The position numbers were made by a program, and so were the translations under genes. From Candidatus Gastranaerophilales bacterium (lineage in GTDB: Bacteria > Cyanobacteriota > Vampirovibrionia > Gastranaerophilales > Gastranaerophilaceae), in contig CALUWE010000002.1 in the NCBI GenBank assembly GCA_944324425.1, forward strand, positions 124,001 through 188,000: a stretch of 64,000 nucleotides of DNA. The letters are read 5' to 3'. Position 1 is the first letter of the stretch; each line of letters opens with the position of its first letter. The notes under the pieces were generated by a model. It had not been told where the DNA came from. It did no database searches and saw nothing but the letters and a program-made list of their open reading frames with translations. Shown in pieces: positions 24,862-34,135 of the stretch.

Positions 24862-26865
24862 ATGAGCGAAGACAAAATTTCATCTCTTGCTTCAGTAAAA
24901 GTTGATGCATGGGGTACAGGGGAACGTAACGACTGTTATTGGAACATCGCAAAAAACCAATTAGGCGAAGGAGCAAGCGCACAAGAAATTCAAGCATTGT
25001 GCGAGCAGTTGCAGGCATATAACCAAGAGAAAAATACCGCTATTCAACAACAGGGCGATATGCTATATACCGGTGATCAAATTTTCATTCCTCTTGAATA
25101 TGCTATGGATGAAATTCAAACAAACGTAAGCACAAAACAAGAAGAAATTTCAACTGCACAGGGCGAGCTTGAAACCGCACAGGGCGAACTTTCAACAGCA
25201 ACTGGCAATGTAAATTCGGCTTTAAGCGAATATAACTCAGCAATGGCGGCATATCAAGGTGCTGCGGAAGATGCCGACAATAAAGACAGCCTTAAAAGCG
25301 AAATGGAAAGCGCAAAACAAGCATATTTGGATGCTGTTAAACAACAAGAAGAAGCGCAAGCTAAAGTTGAAGAAAAACAGCAAACGGTTGAAGACAAAAA
25401 ATCCGAACTTGAACAATACAAAACGGAATTAGGCGAACTTCAAGAAGAATATTCGGAAGAAAAAGAAGAATATGAATCGGAATTAAGTCAGCTTCAAGAC
25501 CAAATAGACAGCATAGATACAAGCATACAAGAAACGGAAACTTCTCTTGAACAAGCTAAAGCACAACAAGAAGCTGCGGCAAGTCAGCAAGAAGATGCTC
25601 AGGCTTTAGGTGTTACAAAAAATGAAGACGGCACATATTCTTTGGATGATTCAAACTTAACACCCGAACAACTTGAAGCTGCTGCAATAAACTCAGAAAA
25701 CACAATGACTGCCTTAGAATATTCCGGAAAAGAAATCAGCGAAGAAAAAATCATTGACGGCGGCAGAACAAAAAGCGTAAAATATGCTGACGGCACAAGT
25801 GCCGAATTTCATAGAGACCCTGAAACGGGTGAATGGTCTGCACTTCCGAACATTATGTATGACGGCGAAGGCGGAGCGGTATATACCGCAAAAGTGGACG
25901 CCGAAGATGTTGAAGCAGGCACGGCAAGAGTTGCAAGCGAAGAAAATCCCGAAGAAAATCCTGAAGAAGTAACCGAAGAGCTTACAGCCATTGCAAATAA
26001 CATAAGAAATAACCCTGAAGGCGCAGTTGACTTTATTAATGATTATATTGAAAACGGCGACTATGATAAAGTTCTGGAATTGGCACAAATCTATGCAAGC
26101 GATGATGATACAAGTTCATTATTAGGAGCATACAAAGATAATCCTGAAATTTGTTCGCAAGTGGTAAATGCCCTTCAACAAGCATACGATGAGGGCGATG
26201 ACGCTAAAAAAGAAGAAATTGCAAAAATTCTTGCAAATGATGTAGAAAAAAGTATAAAAGGCGCAAGTTCAACCTATTACGGCGGAACAACTACATATAC
26301 CGCCGATGAAGTTTTAAAAGCGGTCTTTGGTACTGATGAAAACGGAAATTATAACGTTTCGGAAGAATTAATGACAGATATTAAGCGTATCTACGACCAA
26401 GTCGGAACAGAAAATGAAAGAAGCCTTGAAAGCAGTCTTGACAGCAAATACTTCTATACATACGGCAACAGAATAGATCAGGCAGGAATTATGGATGATG
26501 CCGATTTGGCTTCAAGCTATATTTCAGACGTTCAACAAGAACAAATGTGGGGCACGGAAACAGAAACCCTTAAAAATTATTTCAATGCATTTGATTACGA
26601 CAACTCTCAAACAATTAAAGATAAATCAAACGAAGCTTACAGAACAACAAACATCAATGACAATACTGTTGAAAAACTGTTCAACGGCATTGATACTTCC
26701 AATATGACAAAAGAAGATGCTCAAAATATTATTGGAAAATTATACTCACACTACAATAACAGCGACGGCATAGTAGATGCAATCCGTGATATGGATTCGG
26801 GCACCCAAGAAGAATATATGCCGATTCTGGCAGAGCTGTATGTAATAGCATCTCAGGAAGAATAA
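24862..26865 (+). CDS. LysM-like / coiled-coil protein, 667 aa
   Basis: No signal peptide is visible. The N-terminal ~75 residues (CYWNIAKNQLGEGASAQEIQ … LYTGDQIFIP) read like a divergent LysM module: D-x-Y-W-x-I-A at the start and G-D-x-I-x-I-P at the end. A long coiled coil rich in Gln/Glu/Ala (about 85-250) follows. Then comes a mid-region with a short ENPEENPEE repeat, and a C-terminal helical domain containing an EF-hand-like acidic stretch (FDYDNSQTIKDKSNE). AGGA lies 7 bases before the ATG, and a strong terminator follows. Function is unknown; cell-wall binding is suggested only by the LysM-like start, which is odd without an export signal. Confidence 0.85.
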   Translation: MSEDKISSLASVKVDAWGTGERNDCYWNIAKNQLGEGASAQEIQALCEQLQAYNQEKNTAIQQQGDMLYTGDQIFIPLEYAMDEIQTNVSTKQEEISTAQGELETAQGELSTATGNVNSALSEYNSAMAAYQGAAEDADNKDSLKSEMESAKQAYLDAVKQQEEAQAKVEEKQQTVEDKKSELEQYKTELGELQEEYSEEKEEYESELSQLQDQIDSIDTSIQETETSLEQAKAQQEAAASQQEDAQALGVTKNEDGTYSLDDSNLTPEQLEAAAINSENTMTALEYSGKEISEEKIIDGGRTKSVKYADGTSAEFHRDPETGEWSALPNIMYDGEGGAVYTAKVDAEDVEAGTARVASEENPEENPEEVTEELTAIANNIRNNPEGAVDFINDYIENGDYDKVLELAQIYASDDDTSSLLGAYKDNPEICSQVVNALQQAYDEGDDAKKEEIAKILANDVEKSIKGASSTYYGGTTTYTADEVLKAVFGTDENGNYNVSEELMTDIKRIYDQVGTENERSLESSLDSKYFYTYGNRIDQAGIMDDADLASSYISDVQQEQMWGTETETLKNYFNAFDYDNSQTIKDKSNEAYRTTNINDNTVEKLFNGIDTSNMTKEDAQNIIGKLYSHYNNSDGIVDAIRDMDSGTQEEYMPILAELYVIASQEE

Positions 26866-26869
26866 ATTT

Positions 26870-26895
26870 AAAGCCCCTTATTAAAGGGGCTTTTT
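26870..26895 (+). terminator. Rho-independent terminator
   Basis: 10-bp perfect stem AAAGCCCCTT/AAGGGGCTTT (26870-26879 with 26884-26893), 4-base loop and T run, directly after the LysM-like gene. It also faces the end of the pseudopilin cluster on the other strand. Confidence 0.9.
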
Positions 26896-26904
26896 AGTTT
26901 TATT

Positions 26905-29436
26905 TTATTGGTAATGCCAATTAATCATAACATAGCCGTTTTGGCCGTCGCCGCCCTTACCGGGGCCTAATTCACTGTTATATCCGCCTCCGCCGCCGCC
27001 TGAGCCTGCAGAACCCAATTTTTCACCGGTTGCTGAAGAATATGAAGGAGCAATAAATTTTGCTGTTTGTCCGTCAGAGCTTTTCATTGTACAGTTGCCG
27101 TAATAATTATCAACATAAAAAGGTACAAAACCTCCGCCCGAAGTTGTTGTAACCGTATTTATAATCATAGTGCCTTTAAATGAATCGTTGTGGGACATAT
27201 CAGCTAAAAGGCCGTCATTATTACCCGCAAAAAGCCCTCCGCAACCGCCTTTTGTACCAAGTCCCGAAAAACCGCCAAGGCCGCCCATATAAGAATGTTG
27301 ATTATTTACAATGGATTTCGAATAAAAACCTAAATATACTAAATCTGAAGTATTTAAACCATATTGGCTTGATGTAAGTGATTTTGTAATGTCATTAATA
27401 TTAACGGGCGACATAGTTTCATACGCATTAAAGCCGCCGATTTTATCATCAATGTTATTTGCGGGTACAATTTCACCGGTATTCAGTCCTGCACTGTTTG
27501 AATTTAGCTCAAAGTAAGGAGATCTTCTGGGGTTGTTATTATCAAAAAATGCATATCTGCTTACAATCCTTTTGTATTCATAGCTTGAATTAAAAATATC
27601 AACATTTTGATTTTGGTCTCTTAATTCAAAAACAATATTGTTATCCAACAGATTTTCTATATTATCAAAAGTACCGTTTTTTCCTGAAATTACAAGAGGA
27701 TAATTTCTTGCACTGTTTGCAGGAAGAGGCATAGGAGCATAATTTGTAAAATCATTTCCCCCTATGGGCAAAGTCAATTGAGCATTTGTATTTATATTTC
27801 CGCCATATCCGCCCGCACCGCCTATAACAAGCAAAACTAATTTATCGGCACCATCATATATTGCGGTACATGCACCGCCTGCACCGTTTTGCCCTTTTGT
27901 GGGAGTATAATCATAAGCGCCGCTGTTTGCATCCAGCTGACCGTTCTTGCCTGCTGTACCTCCTGCACCGCCAGCACCTACAACAATTGTGTATCTTGAA
28001 CCTGGAACCACCGGAAAATTATTTATTTTTATTGCGGTACCGCCCACACCGCCTGAGCCTGTACCTCCTGGGTTATCCAAATATGCGGTCAGTTTGCCGT
28101 ATTGATTATTCATATCTTTTTCAGCAGGCGTTGATCTTATTTTATCATGAGTGCCTTTGCCGTCGTCAACTTGGTTGTTTAAAGGTATATAACAAGAATC
28201 AACCGCATTTTCACAAACAATCATAGCGCCTTCGCCTCTGCCGCCGGCACCGTATTTGCCGAGAATATTAATTTTAGCGCCTTCGCCGCCTTTAACAAGA
28301 CAGCCGTTTGTTACTTTACCGCTTCTTGGAATAGATGATGTTTTACCTTCAACGGAAGGTATAAATGAAAAATTCGAAAGCTTTGCAAGTGAAGTTACAA
28401 GCTTGGAATCATTCGGCAGCACGGTAATATCCGTTGCACCTTCGGCTTCAACTTCCGGACTGACGGATGTTGTCCAAACAAATTTATCATCACTGTCTCC
28501 CAAACTTGTTTTAAACGCTTGAATTCTTCTGCCGACCTTAGCATCAGCAAGAAATATTCCGGCTTTGCTTCTTGAATCTTGCGTATTTATATGCGCAGAT
28601 CCCGCAAAACCTTGTTCAAGAGTTAATTGATGTGAAGATTCAAAAAATACGCCAAAGCCTTCATATTGTTGAATTCCTTCATATAAGCTATGATATGTGG
28701 AACCATACCCTGTATTTGCACAGATAATATCCCCGTCGTTGCACATTTGCGCGCCCTGAGCCGTTATTTCGCCCAGTTTTGTTTCATCACCAAAGCTTAT
28801 TTTTAATGAAGAATCCGAATTGGTTGTTTCCGTTAAAAAGCTTGGTTTATAGTCAAGAAAAATGAAATCGCGCGGCAATTCATGGTTTAAAATTGCATTA
28901 CCGGAAGAACCGCCTTTTCCTGCATAAACATTGTTATCAGCAGTAACGGTATCTCTCTGATGTCCGTCTTCCCCGCTTGAAACAAGTGCATCAATAACGA
29001 TTTTTTTAATTCTTGAATGCAGCAATTGAAGCGGTGCTGAAGCTCCGCTCATATATTCTTTTTTTACTACTGTACCGCCTGCGGCTCCGCCTCCGCCTCC
29101 GCCGCCTGCAACAAGAGTCAAGTCAATTTTATGAACATCACTGGGAACAACAAATTCATATCTTTGACATTTTCCGCTTGTATCTTTAACAATCGTTCGC
29201 GTTCCGTTAATGCTCAAAGATGTAACATAGCAAGGAAAAATTGGGTTTTCCGTACTTTGCTGTTGAAAAAGAAAAACTGCTCCGTTACCCCTTTTTGCAA
29301 AATTTGCCATTTTATTCTTTTTTGTAATAGCAGGAAACGCCAACAGCAAAATAATCGACAATATCAAAAGTGAAATTAAAACTTCTGCAAGCGAAAAAGC
29401 TTTTTTTCTGTTTATTTTATTTATATTAAAAATCAT
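26905..29436 (-). CDS. Giant glycine-rich pseudopilin 3, 843 aa
   Basis: A prepilin-type leader (KKAFSLAEVLISLLILSII) at residues ~11-35 is followed by a very large glycine-rich ectodomain. Just after the pilin helix come a conserved Cys pair (CYVTSL … GKCQRYEFVVP) and the block LTLVAGGGGGGGAAGG. The C-terminus repeats the family signature GSAGSGGGGGGYNSELGPGK and ends YVMINWHYQ. Ordinary type IV pilins are ~150 residues, so this is a surface-exposed adhesin-like or fibre-tip candidate. AGAGGTAAAATG gives the start. Last of three tandem paralogues, and the most diverged in its middle region. Confidence 0.88.
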   Translation of the reverse strand: MIFNINKINRKKAFSLAEVLISLLILSIILLLAFPAITKKNKMANFAKRGNGAVFLFQQQSTENPIFPCYVTSLSINGTRTIVKDTSGKCQRYEFVVPSDVHKIDLTLVAGGGGGGGAAGGTVVKKEYMSGASAPLQLLHSRIKKIVIDALVSSGEDGHQRDTVTADNNVYAGKGGSSGNAILNHELPRDFIFLDYKPSFLTETTNSDSSLKISFGDETKLGEITAQGAQMCNDGDIICANTGYGSTYHSLYEGIQQYEGFGVFFESSHQLTLEQGFAGSAHINTQDSRSKAGIFLADAKVGRRIQAFKTSLGDSDDKFVWTTSVSPEVEAEGATDITVLPNDSKLVTSLAKLSNFSFIPSVEGKTSSIPRSGKVTNGCLVKGGEGAKINILGKYGAGGRGEGAMIVCENAVDSCYIPLNNQVDDGKGTHDKIRSTPAEKDMNNQYGKLTAYLDNPGGTGSGGVGGTAIKINNFPVVPGSRYTIVVGAGGAGGTAGKNGQLDANSGAYDYTPTKGQNGAGGACTAIYDGADKLVLLVIGGAGGYGGNINTNAQLTLPIGGNDFTNYAPMPLPANSARNYPLVISGKNGTFDNIENLLDNNIVFELRDQNQNVDIFNSSYEYKRIVSRYAFFDNNNPRRSPYFELNSNSAGLNTGEIVPANNIDDKIGGFNAYETMSPVNINDITKSLTSSQYGLNTSDLVYLGFYSKSIVNNQHSYMGGLGGFSGLGTKGGCGGLFAGNNDGLLADMSHNDSFKGTMIINTVTTTSGGGFVPFYVDNYYGNCTMKSSDGQTAKFIAPSYSSATGEKLGSAGSGGGGGGYNSELGPGKGGDGQNGYVMINWHYQ

Positions 29437-29454
29437 TTTACCTCTTTGCTATTA

Positions 29455-31563
29455 TTACTTGCGCCATTCAATCATCAAATAACCGTCTTGGCCGTCGCCG
29501 CCTCTGCCTGAGCCTGCCAAAATATTATAGCCTCCGCCGCCGCCGCCTGAGCCGGCAGAACCAAACTTGGATGAGTTTGGTGTCGGAGCAACAAATTCAG
29601 CTGTTGTGCCGTTTGGAGACATTGAATTGCAATTTTCATAATATGCGGAAATAGGATATAATCTTCTTTCCACAACAAACGTATTTACAAGAAAATCCTT
29701 ATTTGAAGTAGATGTTCTGCCATCGAAATTGCCCAAGAAATACCCGCCGCAACCTGCCTTTTTGCTTACTCCGGAAAAACCTCCGAGGCCGCCGACATAA
29801 GCACCTAAATTATCTTTCAAATTTCTGTAATAAAAACCGTTATAAACATTGTTTATATTTGAACCGTTATAAGAAATTTGCTCATTAACTGCATTATTCA
29901 AATCGAAAGCTGAATAACCGCCCGTTCTTGAATCAATATTTATAGAATTGGTATTAACCTTGTAATTTAAAGTATAAAAAGGTTCTACACTCATATATGG
30001 ATATTGAATGCTCACCATGGACAAATTTGCGTTAGATTCAACATTCGGAAGAGAACTTCCGTCATTTACACTTGATTTCGATGCAACTTTTTGATCCAAA
30101 ACAATATTTGTCGTTAAATTGTTAATTCCTGAAATAACTTTCGGGAAAAATCTGCCCGAAGCTCCGATTTGTCCGGTATATGCGCTGCCGTTATACACTC
30201 TGCCTCCTTGTCCGGGAGCGCCGCCGTTAACCATATAAATTAATTGTCCGTTTTCATTATAGATAGCGGTTGAAACACCGCCTACACCATTTTCGCCTTG
30301 TTTTGGATTTTGCGAAGCAAATGCTCCGGAACCGCCTTTACCGCCTTTACCTACTCTTATTATATATTTTTGTCCGGGCAATACATCAAGACCCATAATT
30401 TTTACGCCTGTTCCGCCGCCTCCGCCGCCGCCGGTGCCGCCCGGATATTCAATGGTATATTCGGCTTCAGCATGAGCACTTTCACCCTCTGTTGCCGCCT
30501 TATTTTGCGTTAAGGTCAAATCGCTTATATTGTTACAAACAAATTTTTTGCATTTAAGCTTCATGGATGCACCGACTCCGCCTGACCCGTAAGAGGAAGT
30601 TCCGTTAACAATTCCGCCGATTCCGCCGACAAAAACCATGTCTTTTCCGTATGTAAAAAATGAAAGCGATGCATTTTTACTGTCGCTGCGGCCGTTTTCA
30701 CCTTTGATGCTGTCAATAATAAACTGTGAAGTTATTCCGCATGCTGATACACCCGCAGGGCCCATATCATAATTTATGCCGCCTAAAGCACAATGTCCTT
30801 TATATCCGTCATCGGTTTTTCTTATACCGTACTCAATTTTTCTGGAACCGTCAAAAACACCGTTTTTTGAATTTTCAACTTCAAAAGAAGATGTTTCACC
30901 GGCAGCAATTCTAATTCTTCCTTGAGGAGCATTGGTTTGGGAAGTGGAGAGATTATTTGAAAAATTAGAGCCTCTGGTATATGCATCAGGCAAGGGAAAT
31001 TCAACAATTGCCATTGAAGAATTACCGCCTTTTCCGCTGCACACATAATTGCCGCCGCCATTACAATCTTTATTTATAGGAAAACCGTTTTGCCCTTTTG
31101 AAACAAGTGATTTTATTTTCACTTCTTTTAAAATGTCAGGTATAAATCCGTCAGCATTAACATGTGCTATTTGAGCATCATTCGTAGACAGTGTTTTTGT
31201 TAATGTTTTCCCGCCTGCGGCTCCGCCTCCGCCGCCGCCGCCTGCAACAAGAGTTAAATTAACTTTGTACACGTCCTTCGGAACAACAAATTGATATTCC
31301 GAGCATTCGCGTGTGCTTGTGTATTTTTCGGTAAAAGATGAATAATTTGAAATTTCGGTTACAAAACACACATTATCATCTTGCACATTATTTCCTGCGC
31401 TGTATGTATACACAACACCGTCTGACACCCTATCAGACACTTTTTTTGTTATAATCGGCGCCAAGGCAACCATTATTAATGATAAAATTACAAGAGAAAT
31501 TAAAACCTCCACCAATGAAAAGGCATTTGTTTTTTTATTTATTTTATTTATATTAAAAACCAT
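29455..31563 (-). CDS. Giant glycine-rich pseudopilin 2, 702 aa
   Basis: Same architecture as its neighbours: leader NAFSLVEVLISLVILSLIMV, conserved Cys pair (CFVTEISN … RECSEYQFVVP), LTLVAGGGGGGGAAGG near residue 105-120, mid-protein YIIRVGKGGKGGSG, CGGYFLGNFDG and NCNSMSPNGTTAEFVAP. It ends GSAGSGGGGGGYNILAGSGR … YLMIEWRK. It is separated from the upstream copy by 12 bases and from the downstream one by 18, with an AGAGGTAAAATG translation start like copy 3. Likely exported and processed by a prepilin peptidase. Confidence 0.88.
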   Translation of the reverse strand: MVFNINKINKKTNAFSLVEVLISLVILSLIMVALAPIITKKVSDRVSDGVVYTYSAGNNVQDDNVCFVTEISNYSSFTEKYTSTRECSEYQFVVPKDVYKVNLTLVAGGGGGGGAAGGKTLTKTLSTNDAQIAHVNADGFIPDILKEVKIKSLVSKGQNGFPINKDCNGGGNYVCSGKGGNSSMAIVEFPLPDAYTRGSNFSNNLSTSQTNAPQGRIRIAAGETSSFEVENSKNGVFDGSRKIEYGIRKTDDGYKGHCALGGINYDMGPAGVSACGITSQFIIDSIKGENGRSDSKNASLSFFTYGKDMVFVGGIGGIVNGTSSYGSGGVGASMKLKCKKFVCNNISDLTLTQNKAATEGESAHAEAEYTIEYPGGTGGGGGGGTGVKIMGLDVLPGQKYIIRVGKGGKGGSGAFASQNPKQGENGVGGVSTAIYNENGQLIYMVNGGAPGQGGRVYNGSAYTGQIGASGRFFPKVISGINNLTTNIVLDQKVASKSSVNDGSSLPNVESNANLSMVSIQYPYMSVEPFYTLNYKVNTNSINIDSRTGGYSAFDLNNAVNEQISYNGSNINNVYNGFYYRNLKDNLGAYVGGLGGFSGVSKKAGCGGYFLGNFDGRTSTSNKDFLVNTFVVERRLYPISAYYENCNSMSPNGTTAEFVAPTPNSSKFGSAGSGGGGGGYNILAGSGRGGDGQDGYLMIEWRK

Positions 31564-31575
31564 TTTACCTCTTTA

Positions 31576-33738
31576 TTATCTGCGCCATTCAATCATTAAA
31601 TAACCGTCTTGGCCATCGCCGCCTCTGCCTGAGCCTGCCAGAATATTATAGCCTCCGCCGCCGCCGCCTGAGCCTGCAGAACCAAACTCAGAGTAATGCG
31701 GCCTCGGTGCAACAAACTGCACGGTTGCACCGTCAGGAGATTTTGTTGAACAGCCTTCATAAAAATCAGTAATTTTATATGAATTGTTTCCGAGCATAAT
31801 GGTATTTATTCTGGCTTGCCTTGTATCCGAATCTCCGGGCAATGAACCGTCATCATCATCTCTGCCGTCAAAATTACCCATAAAGTATCCGCCGCAGGCA
31901 GCTTTGCCTCCAAGTCCGTTAAAACCTCCAAGGCCTCCGATATAAGCGCCTGTATTATTTACAAGACTTCTGTAATAAAGGCCGTCGTACTGGCCGCCGC
32001 TTACTTGAACGGTTTTTATTTCAAAGCCTGAAAAACCGCCTGTTTTATTTGCAACTTCACCGTTAAAATTAGCTATATTATTTGATTCGTTTCTTGTTCT
32101 TTTGTTTAAAGTTTTATATGGTTCATCTTGAAATAGGTTATATTGAATTCTGCGTGTTTGCATATTAATTTTATCGCCGCTTATATTTTTAAATTCAGTA
32201 TTAAAATTACCCTGCTGAAGTTCACTTATTACTTTTCCATCAACGGCAATTTCATTAAACAAAGTATTGCTTGAAGAAATAAGCATTTTATAATTTCTGC
32301 CGGATAAACCGGTTTTTCCCGTATATGCACTGCCGTCATACACCTTGCCGCCTTGTCCCGGAGCACCGCCGTTAACCATAAGAAGAAGATTTCCGCCTTG
32401 GTCATATATTGCGGTAGATGTACCGCCAATACCGTTCTTACCGTCATCCGGATCATTTGACGCAACACCGGCCGCGCCGCCTGCGCCGCCTTTACCAACC
32501 ACTATTGTATAAGTTTGTCCCGGAACAACCGTAAAATTGACTATTCTGACCGCAGAACCGCCTGCGCCCCCACCGCCTGCGCCACCCGGACGCTCTGTTT
32601 CAATAACTATCGAGCTATTGCCTATTTTGCCGACTTTATCCGAGTTTAGCGCAGCAAACAACATTCCGGAATAATCACAGGTTTCAATGTTTGATGAAAA
32701 CCATTTCGGATCATCACAATTTGTAACTTGAAATGATTGTCCTTCACCGCCTGAACCGTAATTACCCAAGGCATGAGCGTTTTTACCGCCTGCGCCGCCT
32801 TGAAATACCTGATTAAGAGGGAACTCTTGATCTGCATATTTGAAAAAGGTGCCGTATGCTCCGTCAATGCTTTGTATGATGCTGCTTGAGGGAATTCGGC
32901 AAATTTGTTCAAAATTGGTTTCTTCAGATTTCACTTGGGTTCCCCCGATATTACACAGCATTTGATATCCGTCGGTCAAGTAATTAATGCCGTATGTAAC
33001 CGTTTGTTCAGGTCTGTTATCACCCCAAGACATTTTTAAAAAAGCAGCGTCCGCAGCATTTGAAACTTCATATTCCGTATTTACGGGAGTTTGAACCGAA
33101 AGTGTATTTACAAAACCGGCACCTCTGATATATTCATCAGGGATATAAAAATCACTTATTGCAGGCGAAGATTTACCGCCTTTTCCTGCGCAGCGGGGTG
33201 CATTATTTCCGATGTCAGGCAAATATTGACAAACTTCGGAAGGAATAAAAGAAAAATACGAACCGTTTTTGCCTCTTGCCGTCATATATATCATTTTTAC
33301 GCTTTTTACAATGTCTGAAATAAAATTTTTCGTATAATTGCTTTCAACAGCGCCGGTTGACAAAGATGAGGTTTCCGTAAACCCGCCGGCAGCACCGCCG
33401 CCTCCGCCGCCGCCCGCAACAAGAGTTAAATTAACCCTGTCAACACCTTGGGGCACTTGAAATTTATATTCCGTGCAATCGGGAGAATATGAATATGTTT
33501 CAGGATAATCGCTGTCCGCAAAGTCCACACTTGCCAAAAAGCAGCTGTTTTGAATTGACAGCTGGCTTGGGCCGTTATACGTGTATACAATGCCATAATC
33601 TTTCCTTGGCATCATTCTTCTTGTAAAAACGGGGGCCAATGCTACAAAAATTAATGAAACAATCAAAATGGACATCAAAATTTCAATTAGAGAAAATGCC
33701 ATTTTATTGGAGTTTGTTTTTATATTTTTTCTTATCAT
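31576..33738 (-). CDS. Giant glycine-rich pseudopilin 1, 720 aa
   Basis: First gene of the tandem trio and the one behind the promoter at 33785-33813. Leader KMAFSLIEILMSILIVSLIF, then RRMMPRKDYG, the Cys pair (CFLASVDF … SPDCTEYKFQVP) and LTLVAGGGGGGGAAGG. Repeated glycine blocks follow (GGAGGGGAGGSA, GKGGAGGAAG), with CGGYFMGNFDGRDD, GCSTKSPDGATVQFVAP, and the C-terminal GSAGSGGGGGGYNILAGSGR … YLMIEWRR. It is closest to copy 2, especially at the C-terminus. The exact start is uncertain: the ATG at 33738 has only a weak GGA upstream. Confidence 0.88.
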   Translation of the reverse strand: MIRKNIKTNSNKMAFSLIEILMSILIVSLIFVALAPVFTRRMMPRKDYGIVYTYNGPSQLSIQNSCFLASVDFADSDYPETYSYSPDCTEYKFQVPQGVDRVNLTLVAGGGGGGGAAGGFTETSSLSTGAVESNYTKNFISDIVKSVKMIYMTARGKNGSYFSFIPSEVCQYLPDIGNNAPRCAGKGGKSSPAISDFYIPDEYIRGAGFVNTLSVQTPVNTEYEVSNAADAAFLKMSWGDNRPEQTVTYGINYLTDGYQMLCNIGGTQVKSEETNFEQICRIPSSSIIQSIDGAYGTFFKYADQEFPLNQVFQGGAGGKNAHALGNYGSGGEGQSFQVTNCDDPKWFSSNIETCDYSGMLFAALNSDKVGKIGNSSIVIETERPGGAGGGGAGGSAVRIVNFTVVPGQTYTIVVGKGGAGGAAGVASNDPDDGKNGIGGTSTAIYDQGGNLLLMVNGGAPGQGGKVYDGSAYTGKTGLSGRNYKMLISSSNTLFNEIAVDGKVISELQQGNFNTEFKNISGDKINMQTRRIQYNLFQDEPYKTLNKRTRNESNNIANFNGEVANKTGGFSGFEIKTVQVSGGQYDGLYYRSLVNNTGAYIGGLGGFNGLGGKAACGGYFMGNFDGRDDDDGSLPGDSDTRQARINTIMLGNNSYKITDFYEGCSTKSPDGATVQFVAPRPHYSEFGSAGSGGGGGGYNILAGSGRGGDGQDGYLMIEWRR

Positions 33739-33784
33739 TCAAACTGTCCGAAAGGAGTAATTCACAAATACCACAGCTGATTTT

Positions 33785-33813
33785 AGTATAACGTATTTTA
33801 TAGTGTCTTTCAA
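33785..33813 (-). promoter_or_regulatory. Sigma-70 promoter of the pseudopilin cluster
   Basis: Minus-strand -35 TTGAAA (33808-33813), exactly 17 bases, -10 TATACT (33785-33790), about 47 bases upstream of the first pseudopilin ATG. It is one of the two best-matching promoters seen in the window. Confidence 0.7.
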
Positions 33814-34069
33814 TAAAGTTAAGAACCAAAAATATCAAAAAAGCCATATGCACACTACAAAAGGATTTCCGCCTTAATTTTTCCTACATATTTCAACACA
33901 AAATTTTAATTGTTAAGCTTTGTTAAGCATATAGTATATAAAAAAGCAATATTTTTTAGATAACAAACTTTATATAAGTACAAGAGAGAAATTAAGAGAG
34001 AAAAAACAAAAAACTAAATTTACCACAAAAAAGTTACCACCAATACCAAAAGAGGACACGAAAAGATTT

Positions 34070-34096
34070 AAGCTCTTAAAAAAAGAGCTTTTTTAT
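34070..34096 (+). terminator. Plus-strand terminator-like hairpin without a gene
   Basis: 8-bp stem AAGCTCTT/AAGAGCTT (34070-34077 with 34083-34090), loop of five A, then TTTTATT. The T run is on the plus strand, where no coding gene is present upstream. It could also act weakly for the M49-like gene on the minus strand. Confidence 0.6.
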
Positions 34097-34109
34097 TGCG
34101 AAAAATTTA

Positions 34110-34135
34110 AACAAGGGACAAGTTTGCCCCTGTTT
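34110..34135. terminator. Hairpin directly after the M49-like gene
   Basis: AACAaGGG pairs with CCCcTGTT (34110-34117 with 34127-34134) and continues inward with CAA/TTG. It starts one base past the stop codon at 34136. T-rich tails lie on both sides, so it may terminate in both directions. Confidence 0.65.

Larger units (their letters stand above)
33739..34135. other. 397-base intergenic region with promoter and two hairpins
   Basis: No protein-like frame is visible on either strand. It holds the pseudopilin promoter (33785-33813, minus), a direct repeat TTGTTAAGC (33910-33918 and 33920-33928), very AT-rich sequence, and two hairpins at 34070-34096 and 34110-34134. The first hairpin is oriented as a plus-strand terminator although no plus-strand gene precedes it. 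Confidence 0.6.

Noticed and set aside
27861-28226. 121-aa plus-strand frame rich in His, Leu and Arg
   Set aside because: It is the complement of glycine-rich pseudopilin coding sequence, with no start signals.
29480-33420. Runs of CCGCCGCCG/CCTCCGCC as a microsatellite or CRISPR-like repeat
   Set aside because: They are in-frame glycine codons of the pseudopilins, irregularly spaced and without spacers.
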